Positions 10,691 to 23,434 of a DNA stretch of 64,000 bases are shown here, piece after piece (positions within the stretch are counted from its first letter, which is position 1; every line of letters begins with the position of its first letter). The position numbers and the translations under genes were made by a program. The notes under the pieces are model-generated. The model did no database searches. It saw nothing but the letters and a program-made list of their open reading frames with translations, and was not told the DNA's origin. This DNA is from Malachius bipustulatus (Eukaryota > Arthropoda > Insecta > Coleoptera > Melyridae): the NCBI GenBank assembly GCA_910589415.1, contig OU342630.1, positions 80,348,186 through 80,412,185 of the forward strand. Reading direction: 5' to 3'.

Positions 10691-12199
10691 TTAGGTTAAA
10701 AATAGCCCCATTGTTATTTTCACTCTCGTTATTATCCCAGCAGGACCTTCTGCTTTCTGATACCGACGCGCGGATCAGAAACGTCACTAATGAGAAAATT
10801 TTCAAGGATACGTATGTTCTAATGATGATGATAATAAGTGATCCCGTAAAATGTAATAAATCTATCACAGAATTTAATATGGAAACAAGCGTAACTGACG
10901 CAATCTAAAGTAAACAACAGCTGCCACTCCTGGGCAATGAAAAAGCAAAAATTGCATGCTCACTGAACTGTATTTTATTGATTTCGTCTTGTGGATTTCT
11001 GAGATATTGTATCAACACAATGTTTAAAAACAACCATATCATATACAAGAGCTCTCTCATATTTTATGATACACGAGAGATTTCATAACTTAGTTGGATA
11101 ATTCAGACGGCTGGTTAGATTTCACCAAAAAGTTGGGACTTTTGGTAACATTGAAAATCATTATTCACGAATAATTATTATTGTACCCCAAACCTTGTCA
11201 AAGTCAGATAATTATAAGTATCCAGGTTAAGCAAGCAGCCTTTTCATAATCACCACAACGTAACTTATTTGAATTGAGATAATTTTTTTAAGAAATTAAC
11301 ACAAATTATCGACCTCTCCGCAGCTTGTACTTGTTACATACCCACCTAGCTTAAAAAAATAACATTGGTAGACTGATAAATGAGATGCTTGATAGTTCAG
11401 TGTTTTTGAAAGTCGATTGAAATGAAGTAACTGTGTGAGGTGAAGGCATCAAAAACCCATGACACTTTACAGACGCCTACCACTAGGATAAGTATTAGGT
11501 ACCGATGCCACTCACTTTTAGCATAAACATACGTGCGAGAAACATCATCAAGAAGCTTTGGGTAAGCTGACGATGTATTCACTCAAAGACGCAGTCCCAT
11601 GGAAGTGCATCTAAGGAATTCTAGCATTGAAAATATATAAATAATACGGAGATCCTTCCATAAGTGGCAACTTAAGTTAAAAGGCAACTTGAAAAATTTA
11701 CTAGACTAGGTATTACCTATATTACAGTAAATAAAATACTCAACACAAAGGGTAAAAATCCACGAAACCCATCATAACTAGACACTCTGGGAAAGGACTG
11801 GGAATCGTCTAGAGCACGAAATAGAATCCAGTGCCGACTAAGGCGCTGCACCACAGGGCTGATTAATGTCGATGACTGAAAAAATCTATTTTTGACCGCG
11901 TTTTTGTAATGTTTAATTTCATTGGAATATTATTTCGAAGAGTTAGTGTGATACATGATACTTGGATGATTGTCAGAAAGCGTGTTGTGATCTTCTTGAG
12001 TGGAAAATCAAAACGAATTACAAAATTGATGATTCACTTGGTACAATTTTCACCTCTGAAGGTCATGCAGAATGGGAAGCAATCTGAAAATTTGGTAGTT
12101 TCCAATACATTAGCCCTATTACAGTAATACTTGAAATAAGTGGTGTTTTTATCGAAATGTACTCCAGTCACTGAAAGTTAAACAAACATCTTCAAGATA
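10691..12199. other. No recognisable gene
   Basis: AT-rich, only chance ORFs. The Gypsy integrase homology starts abruptly at about 12200, so the 5' portion of that element is not here. Confidence 0.4.
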
Positions 12200-12912
12200 T
12201 TGAGAGTACTCGTCGATAATCTCATCTGCCGGTATGGAGTACCTCTAGAGCTTCACTCTGACCAAGGCCGCAACTTCGAGTCTAACATCTTCAAGGAAAT
12301 TTGTTCCTTACTTGGCATCGAGAAAACGAGAACCACGTCGCTTCATCCTCAATCAGATGGCATGGTTGAGAGATTCAACCGGACTATGGAACAACACCTG
12401 GCTAAAGTCGTCGAAGATCACCAAAAGGATTGGGACCTCCACCTACCTCTCTTCTTGTTGGCATATCGTGCAGCTGTTCACGATACCACCGGGGAGTCTC
12501 CTGCTAGAGTCTTGTTCGGTCGAGAACTCCGTATGCCGTGTGACCTGCTCTTTGGTGGGCCTGAAGAGTCGTCCAGGAATGTTAACGACTATGTCGAGGA
12601 CCTCAGGCAGCGAATGGTCAGCATACATGAGGCGGTTCGCGGAAGGATTTCTCTCGCAAGCGATAGAATGAAAACCCGCTACGACAGAAAGTCAAACTCC
12701 AGAGGCTTTAATGATGGCGACCAGAGGTATGGCTCTATAACCCTCAACGGAAGAAGGGACGTTCCCCGAAGCTCCATCCGGCCTGGGAAGGACCATACAC
12801 CGTCGTGAAACGGATTAACGACGTGGTGTACCGCATCCAGAGAAGCCCCAAAGCCAAAATGAAAATCGTGCACCTAGATCGGCTGGCGCGTTACTGTGGC
12901 AGTAACGATTAA
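12200..12912 (+). pseudogene. Gypsy-type Pol remnant: integrase catalytic core and C-terminal domain
   Basis: The open stretch from 12200 carries the HSDQGRNFES motif (second catalytic Asp) and, exactly 35 residues later, the catalytic Glu in VERFNRTM, preceded by LHPQSDGM. This is the D(35)E signature of retroviral-type integrases. Downstream are PLFLLAYRAAVHDTTGESP and FGRELRMPCDLL, typical of Gypsy/412-like Pol. Near 12722 an extra AG shifts the frame; in the new frame VWLYNP, a GPYTVVKRIND segment (GPY/F module) and HLDRLARYCGSND end at a TAA at 12912. The first catalytic Asp, the zinc-binding domain, RT, RNase H and gag are missing. It abuts the 3' LTR, with a purine-rich AAGAGGGGGGCAG tract just before it. 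Confidence 0.9.
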
Positions 12913-12946
12913 CCTGTTCGGGTCGAACAGTCTAAGAGGGGGGCAG

Positions 12947-13643
12947 TGTTACGAATAAATAAAGGGTACATTCTGTATTAGAAAGTGGGCGGGACAGAGC
13001 AACGGTAGCCATGAGTTATCGACAAGCGACGGCCCCCAGCATTCTGTGTTGACCGGGGCGCGTGGTGGGGGGTCAGGCCGGACGCGCCCACCAGTAAGCG
13101 ACAACAACATCTGACGTCATATACACTTCTGGATCCCTAATACCCCGACGGAATGATCTCGCTGAAAACCACGGGAAATGAATGGAAAATTCTGGTCATT
13201 TCCTGTGGAGAAGTTCCAGAAATGGATGTCTAAGTGTCTGGGAGCCGAAGATCTAGGAAGGGAATATTCTCGAGATCTTTCTCTTGGATTTGTTCTGGAA
13301 ATAGAAGCGAGCCGTCCGCAAATCCTCCAGAAGCTACTTCCAGAGGTAGGAATGTCCTATACATAGCCAGCAGGCAAGTGAACTCAGTCAGTTTTAGTCT
13401 AGCAGTGTGCGAGGAACAAGCGAGGAACTAAGCGACTAGTGGCGATATAGACAGTGCGGTATTACTAAGTGAATAGTGAAAAGTAGTACAGTGTATAGAC
13501 CAAGTAAAGTTGTTGTGTAAAAGAAGTAGTGATATTTGTAACATTGTAATCTGAAATTCTCGTGGACATTAAATAAATAAATTAAACAGTAAATTTGTGT
13601 TTCCCAATTATCCGTCGAGACTACGGTTAGGAAATCCGTAACA
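12947..13643 (+). mobile_element. 3' LTR of the Gypsy element
   Basis: A 697-bp segment starts TGTTACG directly after the polypurine tract and ends CGTAACA, giving TG...CA boundaries with 7-bp inverted ends. It contains AATAAATAAA signals near the 3' side. No second LTR is in the window, so the copy is 5' truncated or was cut by recombination. ORFs inside it are incidental. Confidence 0.8.
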
Positions 13644-14033
13644 ATATCAACAGTTGGTCAGCGTAGTTGCAGCGAATGGAATAATCAACCCCGTCCATGC
13701 TCAATAAGAGTTCAACTCATTCGCACTTCATTTCAGACTCATACTGTCCCCGAGCTTATCGTCTATGGTTTTGCGAACTATTTTGGTGGTGTGTATGTGA
13801 AGTCCAGTCCTGTGAGCCTATCCTGGACAATAACCATCACTGGCATGACAATGTTTACGTGGCTGCTATTTCAGATGATGAAATGTTGACGACCATGAAA
13901 TGATCTAAGAATTCCTTTATCATGGGTGTTACTCACGAACTTTACAAACTTCTACTATATCGTCCCGTAAGGGGAATATGATGTGCCCTTAAAAAGTGTC
14001 AACTTCCCTTCTCTGTTAATATATACAGGGCGA
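13644..14033. other. No recognisable gene
   Basis: Flank of the Gypsy LTR. A 68-codon ORF at 13697-13903 has no recognisable motif. Confidence 0.35.
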
Positions 14034-14222
14034 TTTGTGAATTTTGAAAAATATTCATTTGGCTGTAATATCTACACGGATCAATAGAGTTTTCTAATTT
14101 TTTGGTGCAACTGTACACTGTTGTCTAGTATTAGATCGGCGTTCTCTATACTTATAAATACCAGGACCGGCTTAAGAAAAATTGATTGGGAGCGTTCTTA
14201 CTAAGAAGTTCACCCTGTTTGC
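14034..14222. mobile_element. Possible diverged foldback element with TACAGGGCG / CACCCTGTT ends
   Basis: TATATACAGGGCGATTT opens the block and AAGTTCACCCTGTTT closes it. Inside, AGGACCGGCTTAAGAAAAA and the closing AAGTTCACCCTGT echo the wording of the inner foldback at 37765-39167. The arms are too diverged to align fully by eye. Confidence 0.35.
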
Positions 14223-14267
14223 GATTTAGAAAATGTAATTATTGATTTTCAAAGTGCACAAATAGGC

Positions 14268-14313
14268 AATAATAGTATAATTATTGTACGTTCATACAAT
14301 AATTATTATTATA
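14268..14313. repeat. AT-rich hairpin
   Basis: AATAATAGTATAATTATTGTA and TACAATAATTATTATTAT pair around a short CGTTCA loop. Low-complexity composition makes a chance origin possible. Confidence 0.4.
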
Positions 14314-16188
14314 TCAGGGCATTACTAAGGCGATGGATTAGTTCTCCCGACTAAACACTTAGCGTGACTATGTTTTGTCGTTCGATTGATGAGGGCGATT
14401 TTCTTGAATAATTCCCACGGACACTGATTTACTGTAGTAATTAACCTTCAGAATAGCACCAGCACCCGAAATATAACAGTGAAGCATAATATGAGATCGC
14501 CCACCTTTAACAGAAATGTATTTACCACAACTTAGTACCGAACCCTTAATTTTATTTTACAGCATTCGTCCTTTCACCGGATCACTGGCACGCAATTCCC
14601 AGCGCGATCATAATTTACTTGTGTGGACCCTTTCACAGGACTTTGCTCTATATAACGACACTTTCAACAATCATTCTAATTAACTTAAACTACTCTTACG
14701 AGCTCGTTCCCCACTATACTAAGTCGAGATGGGATGGTATTGTTGACGTGACCCCATTACTTGACCCTATAATCATGATGTTCTTTTAGAATAACTATTA
14801 AAATCGCAGCCTAAATGGTGACTGTAATTATTCTTTAAATTTTGCTATATGAAGTAATTTTTTAGTAAGAAACTAATTTCATCTTTAAAAAAAGCAAAAC
14901 ACACACGACGAGTCTTCTAAAATATTGCTTCATATTATAACGCTGAGTTTTGGCACACTTTCATGAAATAAATGTCTCTGCGAGATTCTCTTGTAATGTC
15001 CTCGTCATCATACAGCAATATATCACCGATAAGGATGTTCACTGTTGGATCTAAGCCTCCTTTAGTTGATTCCAAGATTTCCGAGTATACGAATATGATT
15101 TGGAGAAAACCACTTCCATCATCATTCAGTTTTGTTGATGTCTTGTGCCTGATTCTAAAGATATTCTATTCAAGAATTCATCTCGTCCACATCTACCTAT
15201 TATTGTTCTCCGTTATGTAGCACATCACCCAATTCCACTTTAACAGTGTATACCGAAATGGCCTGCAGCGATCATTCACTGCAGACTTCTGTTCGCTGCC
15301 TTATTACTTCATTCGTAATTCTGCAAGACTTAGCCCTAGCCTAGACATTTCCCGAGACATTTCCCATTGCTCTCACATAATTCTACTTCTTTTGTCGAGT
15401 TTGTTTCCTCGTGTATGGTTAAGCTTCATAACGTCAGGAGTGGATGGTGAGACATTCTGCTAATATTCTCTTTTATTAAATAATAATTAATTATAAATTT
15501 CAAACTATTATTTGAGAGAGATTACTTTTCTTCTTTGCACGATCAATCAATTTTTTCTAAAGTTATGGAAAGTTTTACAGGCTTTTGTTTATTTCTTAGT
15601 CGATCCCTGTAATTTTCGGTTTTGAAATCGTCACTGTAGCTTTAAATTTTAAATCATAATCCAAATATAATCTGTCACTGTTATATTCTCAGTCAAATTA
15701 TAGGCTCTGATTAAAATCGGTAGATATCGGTGACTAAATCGCTCTTCTTTATAAATATCGCTCATCACTACTATTGCTTGATCATAAGCGATCGGTTTCC
15801 ATGTTTTGGCTTTTGAAGTATTGTACATTGTACATCACAGCCCCATGTTCCATTTTCCCAGGAAGCTACCTTCAGGTTAAAAATCACAAAAAGATAACCA
15901 ATGCTTCTGGCAGAAAGTATGATGTCGGCTACTGTTCCCTAGACTGTACTCCACACTCCATAGTTCACTGTATAGGTACCTGCTGATGCTACTAACAATC
16001 TAATCTAAGAATAACAGGAACAAAATAACCTTCCTGAATGTAGACACCGTTCCATTATTGCGACGTCGAAGTCGGAGTTAATAACAACATCAAACGATGC
16101 TGGCTGTGAAGCCCCACCTTTGTAAGAAATAAAGAGAATCACTTTTCTATACCTACACTTCTAATAAGGGCCAATTCTGCAATATTTA
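14314..16188. other. No recognisable gene
   Basis: AT-rich. An 82-codon ORF at 14972-15220 and a 70-codon ORF at 15774-15986 show no known motif or convincing splice context. Confidence 0.35.
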
Positions 16189-16425
16189 GGGCCGGTTGTT
16201 CAAACGTTAATTAAAAATTTTCAGATAATTACTGATTTTAAAATGCCCCGTATTATCGAACCATTGGTCTGATATTGCTGAAAATGGATTCTGCTCCCTT
16301 TAAGAAGAGTTAATTATTGATTAAAAATACAAGATCATTAATTATATTTGCCGTATTTTCAAAATTTGCAATTTAAAATCAGTCATTATCTCAAAATTTT
16401 TAATTGACGTTTGAACAACCGGGCC
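16189..16425. mobile_element. PIF/Harbinger-type MITE, 237 bp, TTA target-site duplication
   Basis: The left end GGGCCGGTTGTTCAAACGTT and the right end, read in complement as GGCCCGGTTGTTCAAACGTC, form terminal inverted repeats of roughly 55 bp. Both sides are flanked by TTA (16186-16188 and 16426-16428). A 3-bp TTA duplication with GGGCC-like ends is the signature of PIF/Harbinger elements (family knowledge). No coding capacity. Confidence 0.85.
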
Positions 16426-16829
16426 TTAGATAATTTTAGCCAGATAATTATTTTTATTTATTTACCATTATGTAAGTAGTTATTTATCCATCCATTCCTT
16501 TAAAAAATTTTTTGCTAATAGGCAGCATTTAGGTCAGAAAAAAAGCAAATGAGAACTAAAACAAGTACAATCTTAAAAAAAAGAGAAAGAACAGCTATGA
16601 TTTGTTATTATATTTGATTTAAATTGTTTCAAAACTTAGGAAAGTTTTAAACTTTGCTGGTTTTCAAACGAAACATCTTTTGAAACACTTTTAAAGCAAC
16701 TTGTGTAAAAGCAAAAAACCAACAACTTTTAAAGTACTTGGAAGGAGCTAATATAATATAATTAGTGATCATCAGTGCTGATTCCGCAAGCAGAGATCAA
16801 CAGGTGACCTCCTTACCTACGTTACTGAG
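16426..16829. other. No recognisable gene
   Basis: AT-rich spacer between the MITE and the LINE fragment. Confidence 0.4.
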
Positions 16830-17790
16830 CCATGGAATAGCACCATGGGGAGTCTCGAGGGGTTGCGCTTGATATTTCTAGAGCTTTCGACCGTGACAGG
16901 GATGATAGATTGTTATCACTCCTTGAGGGTGTCCGTCGATGGAGTTTTTTCTGAGATCGGCGTACTTTAGGTGTCCATTTTATCTTCAACTGTTTTTCTC
17001 ATAACGATCTGCTTTAAAAACAACAAAAAACCCTATATACCTTCAGTTTAGCTGATGACAGTAATCTTATATCATCTTATACCCTAGTTGCGCGAACATC
17101 TGCCATCGACTTCACATTCTCGGAGAGAGCAAGAAGTCTCAATGACCTAAAAAAGTTAAATTTAATGCTGAGAAAACCCAAGCAGTCATCTTCTCCACAA
17201 AGGTCAACGTTTTGGAGCCAGATAAGGTGATGGCGGGATACTTTCTTCCTCCATCATCATCTCTTAGTTTACTTGACGTGAGCATCGGAGCGAACATGTC
17301 TTGGCATGACCATATGTTGCAGGTCAGGCGAATAGTGATTCTCAAAAAATTGGAACACTCTTCCGCGCAAAGAAATTATTATATACACCCGTTGACTCCA
17401 TCCAGAGAAGAGCCATCTACTTGATCAAAAATCGACTTTGGCCAAAAATTTAGATAGTATTGAACGCCGAAAAACTGTAGCGGAGCTGAACCTTTTTTTA
17501 CAGATATTTCTATAGGAAGTGTTCAAAAGACGTGGTTCGTTTGATCCCACCTAGAACGACGCCAGGCAGAAGTTCACGTCAAACCACAATAGCTCATCCC
17601 TATTAGGTTCAGCTAGTTACACCTCGCACATCTTTATTTCAGACTTCTTTCATGCATGGAACAGCATCACTTTGGAATATCCTTCCCGAGGAAGAAGAAG
17701 AAGAAACTCTTTCCACTGTTTCCCGAAGAATACAACCTGCAACGATTCAAATTCAGCGTGAATTTCTGGAATTATATTTTCAGGTATATA
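16830..17790 (+). pseudogene. Decayed LINE reverse transcriptase fragment
   Basis: Plus-strand pieces in shifting frames spell LDISRAFDRDRDDRLLSLLE near 16870 (the catalytic-region block usually read as SKAFDxVxH) and FSLADDSNLI near 17045, corresponding to the F/Y-xDD catalytic motif. Downstream are MSWHDHM near 17300, the SIQRRAIYLI block near 17400, RYFYRKCSKDVVRLIP near 17500 and HGTASLWNILPEE near 17660-17690, which is the conserved C-terminal LWNxLP block. Order and spacing match the RT-to-C-terminus half of a Jockey/R1-like ORF2. Many stops and frameshifts; not functional. Confidence 0.8.
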
Positions 17791-20609
17791 GTATTATAAC
17801 GCTTTGTTCCATAACGGTGTAACGAGATCCGAAGATCTCGTTATAAAAATAAGCGGAGATCGGACAGAGAGGACAAACGGTGCTTTTCAAAACATGATTA
17901 GAATTAGTTTTTATTACGACGTCGACGACGAGCCCGCTTCAAAAGGAAGGCTGCCAGTCCGTGGTTGCAGTCGGGCCGTGTGTCTCGAGACTGGCGGAAA
18001 CGACTCGATTTTCTGCTCCGATTGTTGATCGGATCCGCCCCTGATATCTATCAAGGCCAGCTGAACCGATATGAAGCTTCCTTGCCTAGGCGGATGTACT
18101 GAATCCCCGAGACAAACGTGCCAGTCCCTGTCTTCCGCCGGGTGCGATGAAGCGCAGAAGGAGCCCGTAACCCCACTTAGGAGAAAAGTGGATGGGATCA
18201 AAAAACTCCCGGGCTCATAAGATGCTAAGACCCCCAGGATCTACCTGTCAGTGTTTCATAAACTGTAATGCAAAATGCAATACGTGAACCATTCGGCGTC
18301 GGCGGTTCATAGAGCCAAATGTTGAAGCAAGGAATGAATCCCATATGTTAGGCCACGGTGCCCAACCGGCCCATTTAGTAGGGAACCAGCACAGGTTCAC
18401 GTGGCTGTTAACATGTAGGGGCTGTTAACGTGTAGGGAACGCGATGCATTAGCGAAAAATGCACGGACAGCGGTTTATTAAGGCCTCTTTATTACGTCGC
18501 CGCTATCCTAGGAAACCGAAGCCTAAGTCATTGTCACTGATATGGGTTCCAAGCCCAGTATCGCCATGGTGGTTTACGTTTGGTACAGAGTGAAGACTGG
18601 TGTTTCCTCTTTCATGTACGTTCATTCGATGAGACCAGGCGACGGAAATTCAGAAGAATCTATTCGATGAATTAGTTGAAATCTATTCGACTAATCTAAG
18701 ATAGAAGTCCACAGTGCCATCCGTTTCAAGAATACTAATTATTACGGAAATCTCACTGTGTCTAGCAGAGCCCCTACAAGAATACTCATGTGTTTTCCTT
18801 ATCTCTTACGTTGCCTAAGTGGCCCCATTCTGAGGAGTCAAAGATTAAGCTCATCCTTATGGAAATCTCATTATCAAGGCATTGGTCATTTCGACTAGTC
18901 AACTAGTTGCCTAGGCTCTCTCCTGTTCAGTTTTATTATGTCGTACGTCTATGTGCAGTCAGATGTTGCCTCTTAAACTTTTTTGGGTACAATTCATATA
19001 GCCTCGTTATAGAAGATGTTCCGTCAGATGAAATACAAGCTTCAGTTATGAAAAGTCCTACTCCCGAGCTTTTCATTATTTTTATGATTTTAGGTCGAGT
19101 CGACACACCCCTTATATCAACAGTTTAATAATTAAAAAATGTATAATGAGATATGGAAGGAATGATTATGGCATTAAGAAATTCCATCTGAAGAGCAATT
19201 AAGGAAGTAAATGAGGATAAATTATTAAAATTTGTTTTGAATAGCAAGCGGAAAAATTTTTACTGATTAGATCTCTAAATCATCTGAGCAGGCTGGAATT
19301 GTAGCATACGCGAGTATTGCCAACAGGAATATAATCAAAAGCCCTAAGGACCTTAAAATTTGTCCATTAAAACCGTTCATATTTTTGTAAACGATTTATC
19401 CTTAACCATTTACTGATGTTTAATAAGAGTACAATCGGTTAATTCAGAATAAACACTCGACAGATTTATTTTGATATTGGTCGCAAAAACAAACCATCAA
19501 TTCAAAGTAGGGGGGCGACAATAATTATTGAACGTATAAACGAAAAGCAATTAAATGGTGCTGATCCTTAAAAATTATTGCAATAATTGGTTTTGTGTCA
19601 CAAGAGGTTTTTTTGTGTCATAATGAAGACTAGTATAGGATAACGTCGTGAAAATTTGTCACTTCTCCACTAAGAAGCGTGTATAAGATTGTCCGAATCA
19701 GTTTGGAAAATTACTAATGCGTGTTATCATTCAATCCTCAGATCTTTATTGAGATTATCTGTGGTTCTGGTTACTTTATTAATAATTCCCATTAGTTGAG
19801 GCATCACAATTATACTACAATTATGTTTAATTGAAATACTAAATTAAGTTATAATCTCTTTCGATTTAGGTAAAATTCTGACTGCCAGCAACTGAAGCGA
19901 TCCGAGAACATAATCTTGAAGTTGAGAATATATGGTGGTGATCCAAGCCACGGCAGTACAGTCAAAATATCTTGGAACTGTTCGTTACGCTGCCTGGAAG
20001 CGATTCAACTCCTGTCGGTACATCAAAGGCAAAACACGCTAAGTCAGGACGTGTTTATATCGGATTATTATTGGAGAAAGCGTGGAGTAAAAGCTTAATT
20101 TTCCTCGGGTAGAATTTTCGAAAACGTGTATCCGTTTAGTGGTAGCTATTATATCTTTGACGTCGCTTAACAGAAAAATTAGATTCCTTTCAGCAATTCT
20201 TGTTGTAGCATTTAGTGCTTCCTTTATTAACAGCTAAGATATTTTAATAAACAAGTAATATTCAGATTGAATCACTGCTTATTTCAGAAATACCTTGAGT
20301 TGACTTGTTGCCATATTTGAGGCCCTACGACTGATTACAACCTCAACACTGTCTACCAACAACTTAAAAAATTATAGAACAAAATAATTTTCAATAAGAA
20401 ACTGCAAATATGCTCGATTCCGTTTTCCTTGCTAGTTCCTTGATCTATCACTTATTATAGTTCAATCCAATATAGCAGCTTGCGTTTCATTATCCTTTAC
20501 GTTCCATGCCACATTATCCAGTGACATTATTAATTGTAGGGTAGGAGTGATTTTCAGGTTTCGAAGAAAAATAATATTCATTCCTTTATTGTCAAAAACA
20601 TTGCATATC
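17791..20609. other. No recognisable gene; contains a GC-richer block at about 17800-18500
   Basis: A small palindrome AACGAGAT...ATCTCGTT lies at 17820-17841. The following 600 bp are GC-richer than the background and may be an untranslated part of an unidentified element; they did not look like rRNA. The rest is AT-rich with chance ORFs only. Confidence 0.35.
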
Positions 20610-21560
20610 CGAACTAGATCAGCAGCGGCGACGTCAAATACCTCGAAAATTATAGACCAATAACTTCTCCTTTGCCCCATTCAGTTTCCTCGATTTTCTG
20701 ACAAGACTTATTGGATCCTGTTCCGATCCCAGCATGGGCTTTTGAGAAAAATATCTACCAAGACGGCTCTAGTGTAACCGATAAAGTTCATTCCTGACAA
20801 CATGAAGGATGGCTTGCGCATGATGGAATATGGCTTTTGGACCAACCTAAAGATTTCGACAGTGTGTGTCACAAATTCCTGTTTCCAAAATTGGAAAGTA
20901 TGCACGAAAAATGGTACTTTCTCGGTTTATCAGCCATCTCAAGGGAAAATCCGGACGGTGGAGTTGACTGGCTCTGATGGTCGATTGGTGAGATCATTTT
21001 TTTGCACTGGTCACCTCTAGAATACCCCAGGGCAGTGCTTTCGGTCCGCTTATTTTATTTATTTTCCTTAACGACTTAGGGCCCAAAATTACATCCCCGA
21101 CGATACAACTATTTTCATTTAGAAAAAATGAAACGACCTCTTTCGAATGATAATCTATTATATGGGAGGTAAGCCAACATCCATTTAAAATAGGATCTCC
21201 ATTGCTCAAAGACAAAAAATGAAAAATGTAATCTAAAAAATTAGTTGATTAACTTTTATTTTTAGGTATCATGTCTTCCTCCATTATCTTCCATCCTTGC
21301 CAATAGTACTAGTGCTCAGACTGCGCCGGGGATGGTCGTGAAATTCTTGGGAGTTCATATAGAGTAAAATTTGATCTGGATAAATTTCACTGACGTGTCA
21401 CCGACTTGCAGGTTCTTGCTTTCTTCTAAAGCGTCTCCTGTATATGCCTTTCTGCTTATTGTGTACATTTTTATAGGTACGTCTCCTATGGCATGGACTA
21501 GGACAGTTTCGAGATAGCACTCCCTTCTTCAGAAGAGAGTAGGTGATCATAACCACTATC
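20610..21560 (+). pseudogene. Decayed LINE reverse transcriptase fragment
   Basis: In shifting plus-strand frames: ENYRPITS near 20650 (YRPISLL block), LLDQPKDFDSVCHKFLF near 20840 (SKAFDxVxH block), PQGSAFGPLILFIFLNDL near 21025-21075 (GVPQGSxLGPLLFxIFxNDL block), DDTTIF near 21100 and VKFLGVHIE near 21340 (the conserved KxLGVxxD block). These are the ordered RT motifs of a Jockey/R1-like LINE, degraded by stops and indels. It belongs to a different copy, and probably a different family, from the one at 16830. Confidence 0.8.
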
Positions 21561-22161
21561 GTACGGACTCAGTCTACTTAGACTTACAACCCACCACCTC
21601 TGGCCCTACCAAAAGATATTCACGTATGCTTCAATAACCTAAACACAAAAATCTTCCAGAATTTATCCATCAACTCTCAGATTTACTCAGCTCAACGTTC
21701 AAAGAACATCTTACTGAAGCATATACTGTCTTTGTCACCCCTTTTACTGCTTAGTAACCTGACATCCTATTTAGGACGATCTTGCCAGCTCAGTATGCGA
21801 AGCAAAAAGGGTTCAGAAGCTTGGAGAATGCTGTAGAGCCCCGAAGAAGTTTACCTGCGCCAGAGATCAGTACTCCTCTGTCACAGGAAAACAGACTGAG
21901 ATATTCTGTTTAAATTAGCTCAGGCTTCGCCCGTTTATATGGCCAGTTATCTGCATCCAATATCGGTGTTGATTCCGCCTAACTAATCGGCCAAATTAAC
22001 CGACAGTAATACAATACTATAACTTTATTGGTATTACTTTTGTGTATTTTTGTGTGTAATTGTTGTCAATCACTGAGCGGCATCTTGAGAGGTTCTGACT
22101 AAGCCAGACCGGACAGAATACGTCATTTTCTCGTTTAACACAGTTTAACATAGATAGACTT
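21561..22161. other. No recognisable gene
   Basis: May include the eroded 3' part of the preceding LINE, but no motif is convincing. Confidence 0.35.
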
Positions 22162-22383
22162 ACAGCCAATATTATAAAGGCTCATTAGGCTAGCGGGCAG
22201 ATTTCTGTGCTCGTTTTTGAAGCTAATATCGACGTCAAATGAATTTTTTTAACATTTTTGGAATTACTTTCATGTCAAGAATAGATAAACTAAAAAAATT
22301 TCCACTTAGACTCAATACGTTCTTCAGAAATTGCCACAGAAATCTGCCCGTTAACTCAATGAGCCTTTATAATACCTGCTGTT
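22162..22383. mobile_element. MITE copy 1, ~220 bp, ends TATTATAAAGGCTCATT
   Basis: Terminal inverted repeats of about 45 bp (ACAGCC, then TATTATAAAGGCTCATT, then GGGCAGATTTCTGTG) bracket an AT-rich interior. A second copy at 25921-26142 is collinear with it over its full length with scattered substitutions, which defines a dispersed family. The ends are not those of the TACAGGGTG elements. Confidence 0.8.
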
Positions 22384-22559
22384 AGTCGTAAAAAATGCTT
22401 TCTTCTCGTGAAATATTCCAAAGCGTACTTGAATTCACCTTTTTTTAAAGAGGGAACATCGGTCTTACTGTGTAGATAAGACATAGTCGCTACACTCTGG
22501 TAACTTGGCTTCGAAATCGAGCTCAGATAGTCACAGACAGATTTTTATACAAACAGCTT
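22384..22559. other. Short spacer, nothing recognised
   Basis: No ORF or repeat structure that I can support. Confidence 0.4.
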
Positions 22560-22632
22560 TATAAACAAACACAAACAACTATGACGAGCTGGAATTCGAA
22601 CCCAGACGGCGGCAGCGTCCACGGCTAAATAG
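22560..22632 (-). repeat. Possible 3' half of a tRNA-derived SINE
   Basis: On the minus strand TCTGGGTTCGAATTCCAG matches the T-arm/B-box of tRNA-derived promoters (GGTTCGAATCC). It is followed by a TTGTTTGTGTTTGTTTATAA-like tail. The expected A-box lies where the solo LTR now sits and is absent, so the unit may have been interrupted or truncated by it. Confidence 0.3.
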
Positions 22633-23434
22633 TGTAACGGGATTTTTCTGTGGGTAGAGGTGAGTTCCCAGGAGTGGATGATTGCCCCTTTGTACCTGTG
22701 ACAAGTCGATTAAAATTGTTATGGTTTATTTACAAAAGAAGTATATTTACAATAAATCGATCTAGTACTATTATTCATACGACTGATCTTAGGGTTGCTC
22801 CGTCCTCTGAGTGATAGAAAGGGGGCGGCCCTCGTTCTGGGGAGTGACCGGATTGGCTTCAGATAACCGCGTCGAAGGCGGCCTCGTTTACCATTGGCCT
22901 TTCCGGTACTGCTGCTGCTGGTGTCCTCGCTGCTCGCCGCTCACCATCAGTAATGTCGCCGCTGTCGCACGGTCTGTGCTGTCCTCGACCGTATGCAAGA
23001 TACGCGTCTCGGGGCCGTCCGGGCGATGACCTTCGTCGGCAGGCGCTCTCTGAAACAAAAGCCGCTCCCGATGCCTCAATACGACCTCGGGACGGCTGTT
23101 ACTGGATCCGGCCCTCAATACAGGCCAGGTAGGGACTGAAGGGATCAGCCGGTACCTCAATACAGCGCCGGTTGATTACCTATACTGATCGGTCGTCGGC
23201 CAGAGCTCACTTCACTCTGGTCGCGCAGGCTCAGTTCACCCAGGAGAGAGAGTTGTTCGCAAGTCAATTCCTCACGATGCACTCTGTCTAGTCTTCAGCT
23301 GGTGCTCTTTATATAGCCGGTGCTGGTGGAGATAACCTGCTAATCACTGTCGTAAAAACTGTATCACTCCAGATAAACCCCTCTAAGAATGAAATAAATA
23401 ATAACTATCAACGAAAGCCTCGGATTTCGTTACA
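22633..23434 (-). mobile_element. Solo LTR (minus orientation), 802 bp
   Basis: The segment starts TGTAACGG and ends CGTTACA, forming TG...CA ends with a 7-bp inverted repeat. Read on the minus strand it has a TATATAAAGAGC core promoter near 23312 and an AATAAA signal near 22728, which sets the orientation. It is markedly GC-richer than its neighbours. No PBS, polypurine tract, pol sequence or matching second LTR was found, and I see no clean target-site duplication, so it may be a recombined or rearranged LTR. ORFs within are incidental. Confidence 0.55.

Noticed and set aside
17841..18480. GC-rich block considered as rRNA or a gene
   Set aside because: No recognisable conserved rRNA stretch and the 95-codon minus ORF has no motif; left as unassigned.
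19916..20098. 60-codon ORF reading like a short conserved peptide
   Set aside because: No family recognised and surrounded by stops in a transposon-rich stretch.
22811..23160. Opposing ORFs of 72 and 90 codons
   Set aside because: Both lie in the solo LTR and mirror its GC-rich composition; no domain.
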